This document shows positions 36,001 through 43,168 of a stretch of DNA of 64,000 nt, in pieces; within the stretch, counting starts at the first letter, position 1; each line of letters starts with the position of its first letter. A model generated the notes under the pieces. It saw nothing but the letters and a program-made list of their open reading frames with translations, did no database searches and was not told where the DNA came from. Source of the stretch: an uncultured Oscillospiraceae bacterium (lineage in GTDB: Bacteria; Bacillota; Clostridia; Oscillospirales; Oscillospiraceae); contig CAKTLG010000002.1 of NCBI GenBank assembly GCA_934572465.1, forward strand, positions 43,119 through 107,118, read 5' to 3'. The position numbers were made by a program, and so were the translations under genes.

Positions 36001-36802
36001 CCTTCCAGGCATCCTTGTACGCCTCGTCGACGTCCTGATCGACCGGATCGTACTGACAATTCTTCGTCGGGAGCAGCTCAAGCGCAAAGGTGCAGCCCGC
36101 TTCGACCAGCCTGGCGCGGATGTCTCTGTTGACCGTGCAGCTGCCGTCCGTCTTGTCAAAGACCTGCGCGCTCAGCACGCTCGCCGACCGATCCCCCCAC
36201 ATCTCGCGGCCGCAGTTCCCCACCGGGGCGATCTCTGGATCGCTCCACGGGCCGTTCATCTCGGCCACGCCGAAATAGTATTCGGCCCCATCCCAAGTGA
36301 ACGGAACGACCGCCGCGTTTTTGCCCTCGCCGGTCGCCGGATAATCGTTCGCAGCAACGCGATCGGAATCGGACACCGCCGCGCCGTGGGAGGGGATGTA
36401 TCTGACGCGGATCGTATTGTTATCGCCGCTGCCGTACCGGATGGTCCCCTCCGCCGATCCGTTTTCCTCCGGTTCGGCGACCGTGACCGTCCAGCAGTCG
36501 GCCTCCGCGTCATACGCGCCCGAGACCACGCCGGCGAAGGCAGGCACATCTGTACCGGTAAGCTGTCTGACAGCCTTGTGATCGCTGCCACACAGCGCCA
36601 GATCGACCCTGTAGGTACCGGCAAAAAGCTCAAACCAGTTAGAATACACATCGTCCGCGTCGTTTTCAACGTGGTAGCGCATCCCCAGCTCCAGCTGGCT
36701 CTCGTCGACCGGCTCCGTGCCGTTCTCATTTGCCAGCACCGCAGTCGGCAGCAGGCTCAGCAGCAGGACAGCGCTCAGAAGCGCGGAAAAGCATCGTTTC
36801 AT
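33065..36802 (-). CDS. Large secreted protein: three tandem modules plus C-terminal beta-helix
   Basis: 1,245 aa with signal peptide (about 24 residues). Three modules of about 280 residues follow (about 30-325, 325-620 and 620-890). Each contains 'W-x-[IV]-T-[IV]-x-x-P-[ED]', an 'E-G-x-I-x-Y-x-G' strand, 'F-T/V-W-x-G-x-x-Y-Y-x-[GA]-[VA]' and 'LSAQVF-x-L/K-x-x-G', with several conserved cysteines. Residues about 950-1160 are a right-handed beta-helix (RFVNNGRDVVNNSGKVLWLS, FVGNGTAIQIDRAPGAYVLE). There is no SLH domain, sortase motif or membrane anchor. No known enzyme signature was recognised. The start has GGGAGGAT; a promoter lies 71 bases upstream. Confidence 0.88.
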   Translation of the reverse strand: MKRCFSALLSAVLLLSLLPTAVLANENGTEPVDESQLELGMRYHVENDADDVYSNWFELFAGTYRVDLALCGSDHKAVRQLTGTDVPAFAGVVSGAYDAEADCWTVTVAEPEENGSAEGTIRYGSGDNNTIRVRYIPSHGAAVSDSDRVAANDYPATGEGKNAAVVPFTWDGAEYYFGVAEMNGPWSDPEIAPVGNCGREMWGDRSASVLSAQVFDKTDGSCTVNRDIRARLVEAGCTFALELLPTKNCQYDPVDQDVDEAYKDAWKGYLFTRQTLGLWIVKAALRDENGNVICEQYCRLDYNDGGGRPHPQTGTLILQYNGRNFFAGDETDAPRFAKGVYEAALMLATNDGWPLIGESDAGRLRWDGTIITGLTLFSRKDYQGNTITLWRITVAEPEDGTTEGWIAYGEGADESRIAIGFVSTRVEDGDRVETIDYEKLPLAQKFTWRGGEYYLGVSSLWQDDEGWQEELIAPAWECCLDEGEDMGCLLSAQVFTLTGGDDQDVRSYEPVSKEVLAEMEKEYDFSLALRPTANCTYYPLVERDEYTGRTHYRFTAENFGDWDLLAKAEPKNGGGAISQRVGLRLTGAALLLRCDRMPFAAEQTVASGTVRYAELRFGNRWLSGEDGEKLTCDGEVVKEIAYSGDLFWTLTIDPDGGEGWIAYEGRSYVRLHCVPLHGDRIADNDPARVGLNTEQYDAISRNVVTPIVWHGETYYLAAAEYNSDLGKVIPYGRCSRGVIEEDGSYHDMFFGARVFQLISGRPNSDNASYQLRDDVRVAMENEGYTFELAICPTDRGCFCYPARIPVKLSSLDPRTEKMVTAEWEKHIVTENSVGSWIYEARMTAPNNGKVTVNRSAAAYEATHYTYVPLSSLNVDTINREIASAISAGEKKLESPELSRLVEEELYLEFIVLQLPEGEIEGQLRIPQSPCGVMLRGARHSQENGIPVIATTIRGGIENDNSTCNLESLHFIGGGRETEYLAGRVPNYAVYGRGQGIYNGCIFEDYFCALHSEEKGWPAWGGWCSVFRNNNIALHLDTTMGGNLGMDNNWFVGNGTAIQIDRAPGAYVLETSRIRFVNNGRDVVNNSGKVLWLSQNFFYHGDWEPVLWEDISEERDGSVLRLNYSDDDGLIRARNNAPEFRNRGNYNSVDRGGQPKYAAFLPWFDGWSQTQAYPLARTQDCDTFFYPNRNGGYCPPWWHDRKWYPSNVLRGKTIGEDELDGLRFSSYDGDTGESEGTFYFNVDEDN

Positions 36803-36872
36803 GCCATATCCTCCCTCTCACTCTCTCCGGCGCGGCGAGCCGCAGCCGCCGTCCGGATCATATTCGGCATTT

Positions 36873-36901
36873 ATTGTAGCAAACCAGTCAGCCGGAAACA
36901 A
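36873..36901 (-). promoter_or_regulatory. Promoter of the triple-module protein operon
   Basis: TTGTTT (36896-36901), 17-base spacer, TACAAT (36873-36878). Confidence 0.65.
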
Positions 36902-36922
36902 TATGCCGCGAGCATAGCCCGC

Positions 36923-36951
36923 AAAAAAGCGGCCCTTTCGACCGCTTTTTT
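36923..36951 (-). terminator. Terminator of the kinase operon
   Basis: AAAAAAGCGG / CCGCTTTTTT around a 9-base loop, 28 bases past the stop of the zinc-ribbon beta-helix gene. Confidence 0.8.
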
Positions 36952-36978
36952 ATGCCTCCTGACCGGCTGCGGCCTTTT

Positions 36979-38268
36979 TCAGCCCGCAGCCTCAAATACC
37001 GCGCGGGAAAGGTCGATGGGATAGCGTGCGGCGTTATCGACATCCGTATCGTTGCCGCGGAAAACGCATCCGCTGAAGCTCAGCCTGCCGGCATTCGGCA
37101 TCGCGTCGATGCGCAGCGCGGTGCCGTTGCTTTCGTACAGACTGTCGCCGTAATAGCTTGCCGAGCAGGTCGTGCCCCTGTGGTTGTCGAGCCACAGGCC
37201 GACGCCGTTGCCGCGGAAGGTGCAGCCCGACGCGTTGACCCAGCTGCCGTCGCCGCCGTAGGCGCCGACCTCCCAGTTTTCAAACGTGCAGCTGTGCAGG
37301 CAGACGCTCTCCGTCGCTGAAAGGCCAAAACCCGCGCCGTCTCCCTCGAACCGGACGTCGGCGATATTCGACGGGTGGACGCCGCGCCGGTTGATATAAA
37401 GCGTATCGGCGAAGACCGTGCCGCCGCCCTCGCCGCTGCCGACAAGGTCGCAGCAGAAGTCCTCCATGTACACCTCGCCCTGATAGGTCACGGCGGGCAG
37501 CTCGAGCACGTAGACCGCGGTCTCGTCGTTCCCCTCCTGCGCCAGCGTGCGGAAGAGCGCGTTCAGCTCCTCCGCCGTTTCCATCGGATGATCTTCCGGC
37601 GTATATGTCACGACCGGCAGACGCAGCAGGCGCATTCTGTGCCGCAGGTGCAGCTCGTCGCCGTTTTTCATATAGATCGTCCAGAGGATGTCGCTCTCGC
37701 CGTTTTTGAGCACGGCCGTCTCGTAGCGCGGGACGGCCTCGAGCGTTGCGCCTGTGTTATCCGGAATGAACGTCTCCTCGATCTGCAAAAGCTCCAGCCC
37801 GCTGCAGAGCGTCGTTTCGACCGTAAAGCGGTCCATGAGCGCGAGGAACGCCTCCTTCTCATTGCTCCTCCCGCCGTTGTCCACGAACAGGCGCGAGTCA
37901 ATGGTCTGTCCGCTCGTCCAGTCCTCGCAGATATACTCGGCGAAGTCCGCCTCGCTCTCAAAGGGCGCGTCCTCCTGCGTGCCGAAGCGCAGCGCCAGAT
38001 GGAACGATCTCCCCTCCGTCTCGTAGATCAGCTCCGCGCCCTGCGCGTCGATGACCCGTCCCCGCGGCAAAAGGCCGCGCGCCAGCGCCGCGATGAGCAG
38101 CAACACCGCCAGCGCCGCAAGGAAAAGGCCTTTCCTCCGGCGCTCGGGTCTCGGCATGGACGCCGGACGCTTTTCGATCAGCACGCGCTCGCAATGCGGG
38201 CAAAACGAGGCTTCGTGCGCCAGCGCCGCGCCGCAGTGCGGGCAGCGCATCGGTTTTCTCTCCTCCAT
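36979..38268 (-). CDS. Zinc-ribbon / single-TM / beta-helix membrane protein
   Basis: 429 aa. The cytoplasmic N-terminus carries a four-cysteine zinc ribbon (C9-P-H-C12 and C23-P-H-C26), then a basic stretch, then one membrane helix (about 47-66). An extracellular region follows that ends in a right-handed beta-helix (VGAYGGDGSWVNASGCTFRG, LSFSGCVFRGNDTDVDNAAR). The stop-start overlap with the kinase (TGATG) makes this its partner. It may be a receptor whose inside part is read or phosphorylated by the kinase, or a kinase substrate (inference). The first 21 codons of the open frame overlap the kinase gene and are excluded; the ATG at 38268 has GGAGG nearby. Confidence 0.85.
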   Translation of the reverse strand: MEERKPMRCPHCGAALAHEASFCPHCERVLIEKRPASMPRPERRRKGLFLAALAVLLLIAALARGLLPRGRVIDAQGAELIYETEGRSFHLALRFGTQEDAPFESEADFAEYICEDWTSGQTIDSRLFVDNGGRSNEKEAFLALMDRFTVETTLCSGLELLQIEETFIPDNTGATLEAVPRYETAVLKNGESDILWTIYMKNGDELHLRHRMRLLRLPVVTYTPEDHPMETAEELNALFRTLAQEGNDETAVYVLELPAVTYQGEVYMEDFCCDLVGSGEGGGTVFADTLYINRRGVHPSNIADVRFEGDGAGFGLSATESVCLHSCTFENWEVGAYGGDGSWVNASGCTFRGNGVGLWLDNHRGTTCSASYYGDSLYESNGTALRIDAMPNAGRLSFSGCVFRGNDTDVDNAARYPIDLSRAVFEAAG

Positions 38269-38975
38269 CACAGCGCCTCCAGCAGCGCCTTCGCGCTTTG
38301 GTACCGCTTTTCCGGCGCGGTCATCGTGCATTTCTGCACGATGCGCCCCATGCGCCCATCGGCCAGACCGCGCGAGGGGTGCTTTCCCGTCAGCATGATG
38401 TTGAGCAGCACGCCAAGCGAATAGATGTCCGCCCGCTCATCCGACTGGGAGATGCCGTACTGCTCCGGCGCGGCGAAGCCCGTCGTGCCGAGGATCTGCG
38501 TGTCGCCCTCGCTCTCATCCTTGTAGATGCGCGCGGCGTCAAAGTCGATCAGCACAGCCTCGCTGCCGCGCAGGATCACATTTTCCGGCTTGACGTCGCG
38601 GTGCACCGCCCCTATGGAATGCAGCACATACAGCGCCGCACACAGCTGCGCGGTCACGCTGCGCGCCTGCGGAACGCTCAGCGTTCCGGCGGTCAGCAGC
38701 TCGGCCAGCGTGTCGCCCTGTACATACTCCTCCAGCACGGCGGTCTCCCCGTCCTCCCGCACCGCCGCCTCCATGATCTGCGGCAGATGCGGACACAGCA
38801 CCGGCAGCAGCCGGCGGTAGACCTCGCCGCCGCTCGTGCAGCGGCGAAAGACATAGCGCGTGCCGCTCCTCTTATGCCGCACGACGGCGACGCTGCCGCG
38901 CACGCTCTGCTTGAGCGGGCGGACGACGTCGTATTCCTCCTCCACCGCGCGGCACAGTTCTTCATAAAGCTCCAT
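38268..38975 (-). CDS. Hanks-type serine/threonine protein kinase (soluble)
   Basis: 235 aa, kinase domain only, with no membrane or PASTA segments. Catalytic loop HRDVKPEN (residues 125-132), metal loop IDFDAAR (DFD in place of DFG, 143-149), APE (169-171), and helix F DIYSLGVLL. The glycine loop is not canonical, and the VAIK lysine position reads Y-V-F-R-R (41-45), so an arginine replaces the lysine. I recall similar 'YVFRR' sequences in related Clostridia, so this may be normal for the subfamily rather than loss of activity. It is first in its operon and divergent from an XRE regulator. Confidence 0.88.
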   Translation of the reverse strand: MELYEELCRAVEEEYDVVRPLKQSVRGSVAVVRHKRSGTRYVFRRCTSGGEVYRRLLPVLCPHLPQIMEAAVREDGETAVLEEYVQGDTLAELLTAGTLSVPQARSVTAQLCAALYVLHSIGAVHRDVKPENVILRGSEAVLIDFDAARIYKDESEGDTQILGTTGFAAPEQYGISQSDERADIYSLGVLLNIMLTGKHPSRGLADGRMGRIVQKCTMTAPEKRYQSAKALLEAL

Positions 38976-39004
38976 GATCCTTCTCACCCTATGCAGCGAG
39001 CATA

Positions 39005-39033
39005 TTGTTTTTCCCGCCCGCACCATGTAAAAT
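39005..39033 (+). promoter_or_regulatory. Promoter of the XRE regulator opposite the kinase
   Basis: TTGTTT (39005-39010), 17-base spacer, TAAAAT (39028-39033). Confidence 0.6.
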
Positions 39034-39042
39034 AATAAATAT

Positions 39043-39071
39043 AGTATACTGTCAGATCAGACTTTTGTAAA
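39043..39071 (-). promoter_or_regulatory. Kinase-operon promoter
   Basis: TTTACA (39066-39071), 17-base spacer, TATACT (39043-39048), with an AGTATACT palindrome over the -10. It is interleaved with the divergent XRE promoter, so one bound protein could control both. Confidence 0.7.
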
Positions 39072-39085
39072 GGCGGCGAAACGAC

Positions 39086-39511
39086 ATGGACCGGAAAACC
39101 ACCGACGGACTGCGCAGCGAGCTGATGGACGCGCCGGATCTCAAGGCATTCCTTGCGGCAAACGAAGCGCAGTTTGCGACCGAGAGCGCGGTATCGCTGC
39201 TCAACGGTATGCTGGAAAAGCGCGGGATGTCCAAGGCGTCGCTGGCCAAGCGCTCCGGCATGAGCGAGATCTACCTCCACCAGATCTTTGCCGGACGGCG
39301 CAATCCCTCGCGCAGCAGGCTGCTGTGTCTGTGCTTCGGGCTGGGCGCGTCTCTGGAGGAAACGCAGGAGCTGCTGCGTCTGTGCGGCGCAGCAGAGCTT
39401 TATCCCCGTCTCCGGCGCGACGCCGTCATCATCTACGGTCTGCTGCACGGTCTGGATCTCTTCGCGGTCAACGACCGGCTGTTCTCCGCCGACGAGGAAA
39501 CGCTGTGCTGA
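39086..39511 (+). CDS. XRE family regulator divergent from the kinase
   Basis: 141 aa. The HTH is at about 47-72 (MSKASLAKRSGMSEIYLHQI, then FAGRRNPSR). A helical C-terminus of about 60 residues follows (LLRLCGAAELYPRLRRDAVI), which may bind a ligand or oligomerise. The gene is head-to-head with the kinase, with overlapping promoters. Regulation of the kinase-beta-helix unit, or control by phosphorylation, is inferred. It ends at a strong hairpin. Confidence 0.88.
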   Translation: MDRKTTDGLRSELMDAPDLKAFLAANEAQFATESAVSLLNGMLEKRGMSKASLAKRSGMSEIYLHQIFAGRRNPSRSRLLCLCFGLGASLEETQELLRLCGAAELYPRLRRDAVIIYGLLHGLDLFAVNDRLFSADEETLC

Positions 39512-39532
39512 ACCCTTTCCGTGCGAAATAAA

Positions 39533-39568
39533 GCCGCGGACTTCCTTCTGGAAGTCCGCGGCCTTTTT
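39533..39568 (+). terminator. Terminator of the XRE gene
   Basis: 13-bp stem GCCGCGGACTTCC with its complement around TTCT, then a C and five T. Confidence 0.88.
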
Positions 39569-39587
39569 GATGTCAGCTTTGCCGTTC

Positions 39588-40859
39588 TTATTTCAGCACA
39601 GCGGTAAATGTGAGCCGTCCGTCCGCATAGCGGGCGGCGATGCTGCCGTGATGCGCTTCAGCAATGCCGCGCGCGATGGAAAGCCCCACGCCGAAGCCGC
39701 CCGTCGCGCTTGTGCGCGACTTGTCGGGGCGGTAGAAGCGGTCGAACAGCCGCTTTGTCTCTTCCTCGCTGAGCGGAGCGGCGGGATTGCTGCTGCGCAG
39801 CACCGCCGCGCGGTGCTCGCGCTTCAGGCTCAGCTCAATGTCTCCGCCGCTTGAAGCGTACTTCACCGCGTTGTCGAGCAGGATGGACACAAGCTGGCGC
39901 AGCGCCGCCTCGTCGCCGTGACAGGCGACAGCCGGCTCGATATCGAGCGTAAGCGCGTGCCCTGCCGCCACGGCGGCGTCGCGGAACGACTCCGCCGTGT
40001 CCTCCACGGCGGCGCTGAGGTCAAAGTCGCTCAGCGTCAGCGGCGGCTCCTCCTCGTCCATGCGCGAGAGCGTGACGAGCGCGTTGACCAGTCCGCTCAT
40101 CTTCTTCACCTGCGCGAGCGCCTTGTCGATCCACTTCTGCTGACCGACCTCCATCTCCAGCACCTTGAGGTCGGTGGTGATGACGGTCAGCGGCGTCTTG
40201 AGCTCGTGGCTCGCGTCGGTGATGAACTGCTTCTGCTGCTCGGCGCTGCGCACCACCGGATCGATGGCGCGGCGCGAGAGCAGCACCACCAGCAGATACA
40301 CCAGCGCAATGCAGCCCGCGTCGGCGATCAGCGACCAGACCGCAACGCTCCTGACGGCGCGCAGCTGCTGGAAGCAGTCGAGGAAGATCGCCATGTTCCG
40401 ATCCTCTCCCGTGCGGACGACGTAAAACTTGTAGCCCGCATAGTATCCGTACCCCTCGCCGTGCGCTATGGCTTTTTCAAGGAAAGCGGGCGTATCGTCC
40501 TCCGTCACGGCGGCGATATTGCCAAGCTCCGCCTGCGTCAAAACGCCGGCATCCGTATAGCGCAGGACAAAAAAGCGCGTGGAAAACGGCGTTTCCGATG
40601 TAAAGGTCCCCCCCCTTTCACCCCATGGCTTTTCCGGCCTTTCCGGAGCTTCACCCGTCCCGTCGTCCGCCGGCGAGGGCATTTGCGGATGCAGGGGGAT
40701 CGTGCCCTGATTGTCGCAGATCAGCTCAAGCGTCTGCGTCAGATCCGTGTCTGTTGAAATATAATTTGCCACATTGAGGATCACCGTCAGCAGCACCAGC
40801 ACGAGCGCGACGGAGATCATGGCAATGCGGATGAAGCGCCGCCGGAGCCGTTTGATCAT
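39588..40859 (-). CDS. Sensor histidine kinase
   Basis: 423 aa membrane kinase. TM1 about 11-32, an extracellular sensor of about 135 residues, TM2 about 172-195. The H-box is FITDASHELKTPLTVITTDL with phospho-acceptor His218. The N-box is LLDNAVKYAS, followed by G boxes GGFGVGLSIARGI. Its start overlaps the response-regulator stop (ATGA), so the two are made together. The signal is unknown; the extracellular part has a Pro/Glu-rich loop (about 58-85). Confidence 0.94.
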   Translation of the reverse strand: MIKRLRRRFIRIAMISVALVLVLLTVILNVANYISTDTDLTQTLELICDNQGTIPLHPQMPSPADDGTGEAPERPEKPWGERGGTFTSETPFSTRFFVLRYTDAGVLTQAELGNIAAVTEDDTPAFLEKAIAHGEGYGYYAGYKFYVVRTGEDRNMAIFLDCFQQLRAVRSVAVWSLIADAGCIALVYLLVVLLSRRAIDPVVRSAEQQKQFITDASHELKTPLTVITTDLKVLEMEVGQQKWIDKALAQVKKMSGLVNALVTLSRMDEEEPPLTLSDFDLSAAVEDTAESFRDAAVAAGHALTLDIEPAVACHGDEAALRQLVSILLDNAVKYASSGGDIELSLKREHRAAVLRSSNPAAPLSEEETKRLFDRFYRPDKSRTSATGGFGVGLSIARGIAEAHHGSIAARYADGRLTFTAVLK

Positions 40860-41539
40860 ATGTGATCCTCCGAGCCCTCAAGCAGATATCCCATGCCGCG
40901 GATGGCGTGGATGGACACCGTGGAGCCGATGGCCTTGAGCTTTTTGCGCAGGTTCGAGATGTGCACCCACACAACGCTGATCTCCGCGTCGCTGTCCCAG
41001 CCCCAGACCTGCTCCATGATGCGGTCGGCCGTGAGCAGCATGCGCGGCGTGCGCATGAAAAGCTCCATCACCTGGAATTCCCGCCCGCTCAGGCGCACCA
41101 GCTCGCGCCCGCAGGTGAGCGTGCCGGCCGCGCAGTCGAGCGCAAGATCTCCAAACGTCAGCACCGTCGGCTTATAGTCGCCCGCGCGGCGCAGCAGCGC
41201 ACGCACGCGGGACAAAAGCTCATCGGGCGCAAAGGGCTTTGGCAGATAGTCGTCCGCGCCGGCGTCAAAGCCAAGCACGCGGTCGTCCTTTTCTCCCTTG
41301 GCCGTCAGCAGCATCACGGGGGCGGAAAATCCGTCCGCACGCAGACGGCGCAGCACCTCGATGCCATCCATCTTCGGCATCATCACATCGAGGATGACGG
41401 CGTCGTAGCCGCCGCTCGAGGCATAGTCGTAGGCCTCCTGCCCGTCATGCACCGCATCCACGGTAAATTGATTTTTTTCAAAAAATACGGTGAGCGCCTC
41501 AGCGAGATCAAGCTCATCCTCTGCGATCAGCAGCTTCAT
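40856..41539 (-). CDS. OmpR/PhoB-family response regulator
   Basis: 227 aa. Receiver domain with acidic pocket E8/D9 region, phospho-acceptor Asp51 (VILDVMMPKMDG), switch residues LLTAKG and KPF. The C-terminal winged helix is about 130-227 (LSGREFQVMELFM, VVWVHISNLRKKL). The start at ATG 41539 fits the usual 'MKLLIAEDE' opening; a GTGAT motif precedes it. It has its own promoter at 41557-41585. Confidence 0.94.
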   Translation of the reverse strand: MKLLIAEDELDLAEALTVFFEKNQFTVDAVHDGQEAYDYASSGGYDAVILDVMMPKMDGIEVLRRLRADGFSAPVMLLTAKGEKDDRVLGFDAGADDYLPKPFAPDELLSRVRALLRRAGDYKPTVLTFGDLALDCAAGTLTCGRELVRLSGREFQVMELFMRTPRMLLTADRIMEQVWGWDSDAEISVVWVHISNLRKKLKAIGSTVSIHAIRGMGYLLEGSEDHI

Positions 41540-41556
41540 AAATATCACCCGCCCAT

Positions 41557-41585
41557 GTTATACCGCATTTGCTCCAAAATGGCAA
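41557..41585 (-). promoter_or_regulatory. Promoter of the two-component operon
   Basis: TTGCCA (41580-41585), 17-base spacer, TATAAC (41557-41562), squeezed between the DUF4956 stop and the regulator start. Confidence 0.6.
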
Positions 41586-41593
41586 GAAAAACC

Positions 41594-42256
41594 TTACAGG
41601 CTTTCCCTTTCCGCCACTTTTCCGCACACGATGCTCAAATTGCCATTGCGGCAGCGCAGCTCGTCAAGAAATGCCTTCGGCATCTGCGCGCCCTTGATGC
41701 GGATGCGGTAGCGCAGCTCGTAGAGCGTGCCCATGCCGCTGGTCTTGACGCGCTCGAGCGTAAACGAATCGGTGTAGCGCGCGAAAATATCGTCAAAGAG
41801 GCCGTCGTAATCGAGGTCCTCTGGGATCGTGATGCGCAGCTCGCGCTCCTGCCCGTCTGCGCCGCCGAAATCCAGCGCGCGCAGACAGAGCATAAAGAGC
41901 GCTATGAGAAGGAAGAAAAGAAGCGCAAGAAAGAGGTATCCCATACCGGTGGCGAGTCCCAGCGCCATCGCAAGAAAGATCGCCGCGATCTCCCGCGCGC
42001 TGCCGGGCGCGGAGCGGAAGCGCACCAGGCTGAACGCCCCCGCGACCGCAACGCCCGCGCCGAGATCGCCGTTGACGAGCATAATGACGATCTGCACGAT
42101 GGCGGGCAGCACCGCGATCGTGATCGCAAAGCTCTGGGTGGTATGGTTTTTATAGCGCACCAGCAGCGCCGTGCCGAGTCCCAGCACGAGCGAGGCCGCG
42201 GTGCAGAGAAGAAAGCTCTCCACCGTGAGAGAGGCATTCAGAATGGAATCAAGCAC
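41594..42256 (-). CDS. DUF4956 domain membrane protein
   Basis: 220 aa, four membrane segments in the first about 125 residues (SFLLCTAASLVLGLGTALLV, SFAITIAVLPAIVQIVIMLV). The family-typical loop is FSLVRFRSAPGSAREIAAIF. A soluble C-terminus of about 90 residues is cytoplasmic. DUF4956 proteins are regularly encoded next to VTC polyphosphate-polymerase-like proteins, as here. The likely start is a GTG at 42256 with AAGGAGG ten bases upstream; it overlaps the preceding gene by eight bases. Confidence 0.88.
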   Translation of the reverse strand: MLDSILNASLTVESFLLCTAASLVLGLGTALLVRYKNHTTQSFAITIAVLPAIVQIVIMLVNGDLGAGVAVAGAFSLVRFRSAPGSAREIAAIFLAMALGLATGMGYLFLALLFFLLIALFMLCLRALDFGGADGQERELRITIPEDLDYDGLFDDIFARYTDSFTLERVKTSGMGTLYELRYRIRIKGAQMPKAFLDELRCRNGNLSIVCGKVAERESL

Positions 42257-42983
42257 TGTACAGCGCCTCCTTTTCAAAGCCGTCCGCCTGCGCGGGCGCG
42301 ATATGCTCGCGGTAGCACAGGCCGTATTTGGAAAACGACACGGGATACGCCCCCGCCTCGGAAAGCAGTCTTCCCAGCCACAGCGGGGCTGCGTCGGGGA
42401 TCTTGATCTCCATCAATATCCGCTCCGGCGGGAGCAGCAGCTCTCCTCCTCCGCCCGCGTGCAGGTCGAGCGCGGTATCGCGCCAGCGCAGGTTCGTATC
42501 AAAGGTCATGCGCAGCTCGCTCTGCTCAGTTCCCGCAAGCGCCATGCGGTCATAGCCGATGAACACGCGCGGCTGCGTGCGGTGAAAGCGCTGGAACCAC
42601 TCGATCTCGCGGCTGATCTGTCCGCCCGGCGAAAGCGCGAGGTCGCCGGCAAGATAGCGCGGCGCCAGTCCCGCGGCCAGCTTCACGCGCCGCTTGTAGA
42701 CGATGCCGTCCACCTTTTTCTTGATCTCGACGAACACATCCTCCTGCGGCTGCGGCGTGCCGTAGCTGCGCACGCGGAGCTTTTCCTTATAAACGGGCTT
42801 GTCGAGCGAGGAGCGGATGAGGGAATAGTCCTCCGTATCGTAATAGATGTTGCAGATGGTATAGCGCCCGTAGGCGTCCTCCTTCATATATCCGCGCGCA
42901 CCGTGCAGGATGAACTCCTGCTGCGCGGGCGTGAGCAGGTACTTCTTTTCGTACCGGCGGAAGCAGGTCTGTATCGCTGCCAT
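42249..42983 (-). CDS. VTC-domain (polyphosphate polymerase-like) protein
   Basis: 244 aa. It matches the VTC/CYTH-like tunnel fold: basic entry RRYEKKYLLTPAQ, YYDTEDYSLIRSSLDKPVYK, KLRVRSYG, FVEIKKKVDGIVYKRRVKL, and the late ILMEIKIP acidic strand. In yeast the VTC domain makes polyphosphate from ATP. The bacterial proteins are often paired with DUF4956 and CotH, and their product is mostly untested. The ATG at 42983 has AAGGAGG. Confidence 0.86.
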   Translation of the reverse strand: MAAIQTCFRRYEKKYLLTPAQQEFILHGARGYMKEDAYGRYTICNIYYDTEDYSLIRSSLDKPVYKEKLRVRSYGTPQPQEDVFVEIKKKVDGIVYKRRVKLAAGLAPRYLAGDLALSPGGQISREIEWFQRFHRTQPRVFIGYDRMALAGTEQSELRMTFDTNLRWRDTALDLHAGGGGELLLPPERILMEIKIPDAAPLWLGRLLSEAGAYPVSFSKYGLCYREHIAPAQADGFEKEALYSA

Positions 42984-43093
42984 GTTCAACACCTCCTTGA
43001 TCTGCACCCAGCATAGCAGCCGAGCCTAAAGGCAGGCTAAAGGAGGGAAAAATCTTCTCAACCGCCGCGCGGGCGCGGTAAACCGCGCCGCCA

Positions 43094-43122
43094 TTGCGCG
43101 TCGGCGCGGCCTGCGCTATACT
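43094..43122 (+). promoter_or_regulatory. Promoter of the XRE-TPR gene
   Basis: TTGCGC (43094-43099), 17-base spacer, TATACT (43117-43122). Confidence 0.6.
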
Positions 43123-43168
43123 GAGTGCATACAGGACGTCCGCACTCTACAGAAACGGAGAACACACC

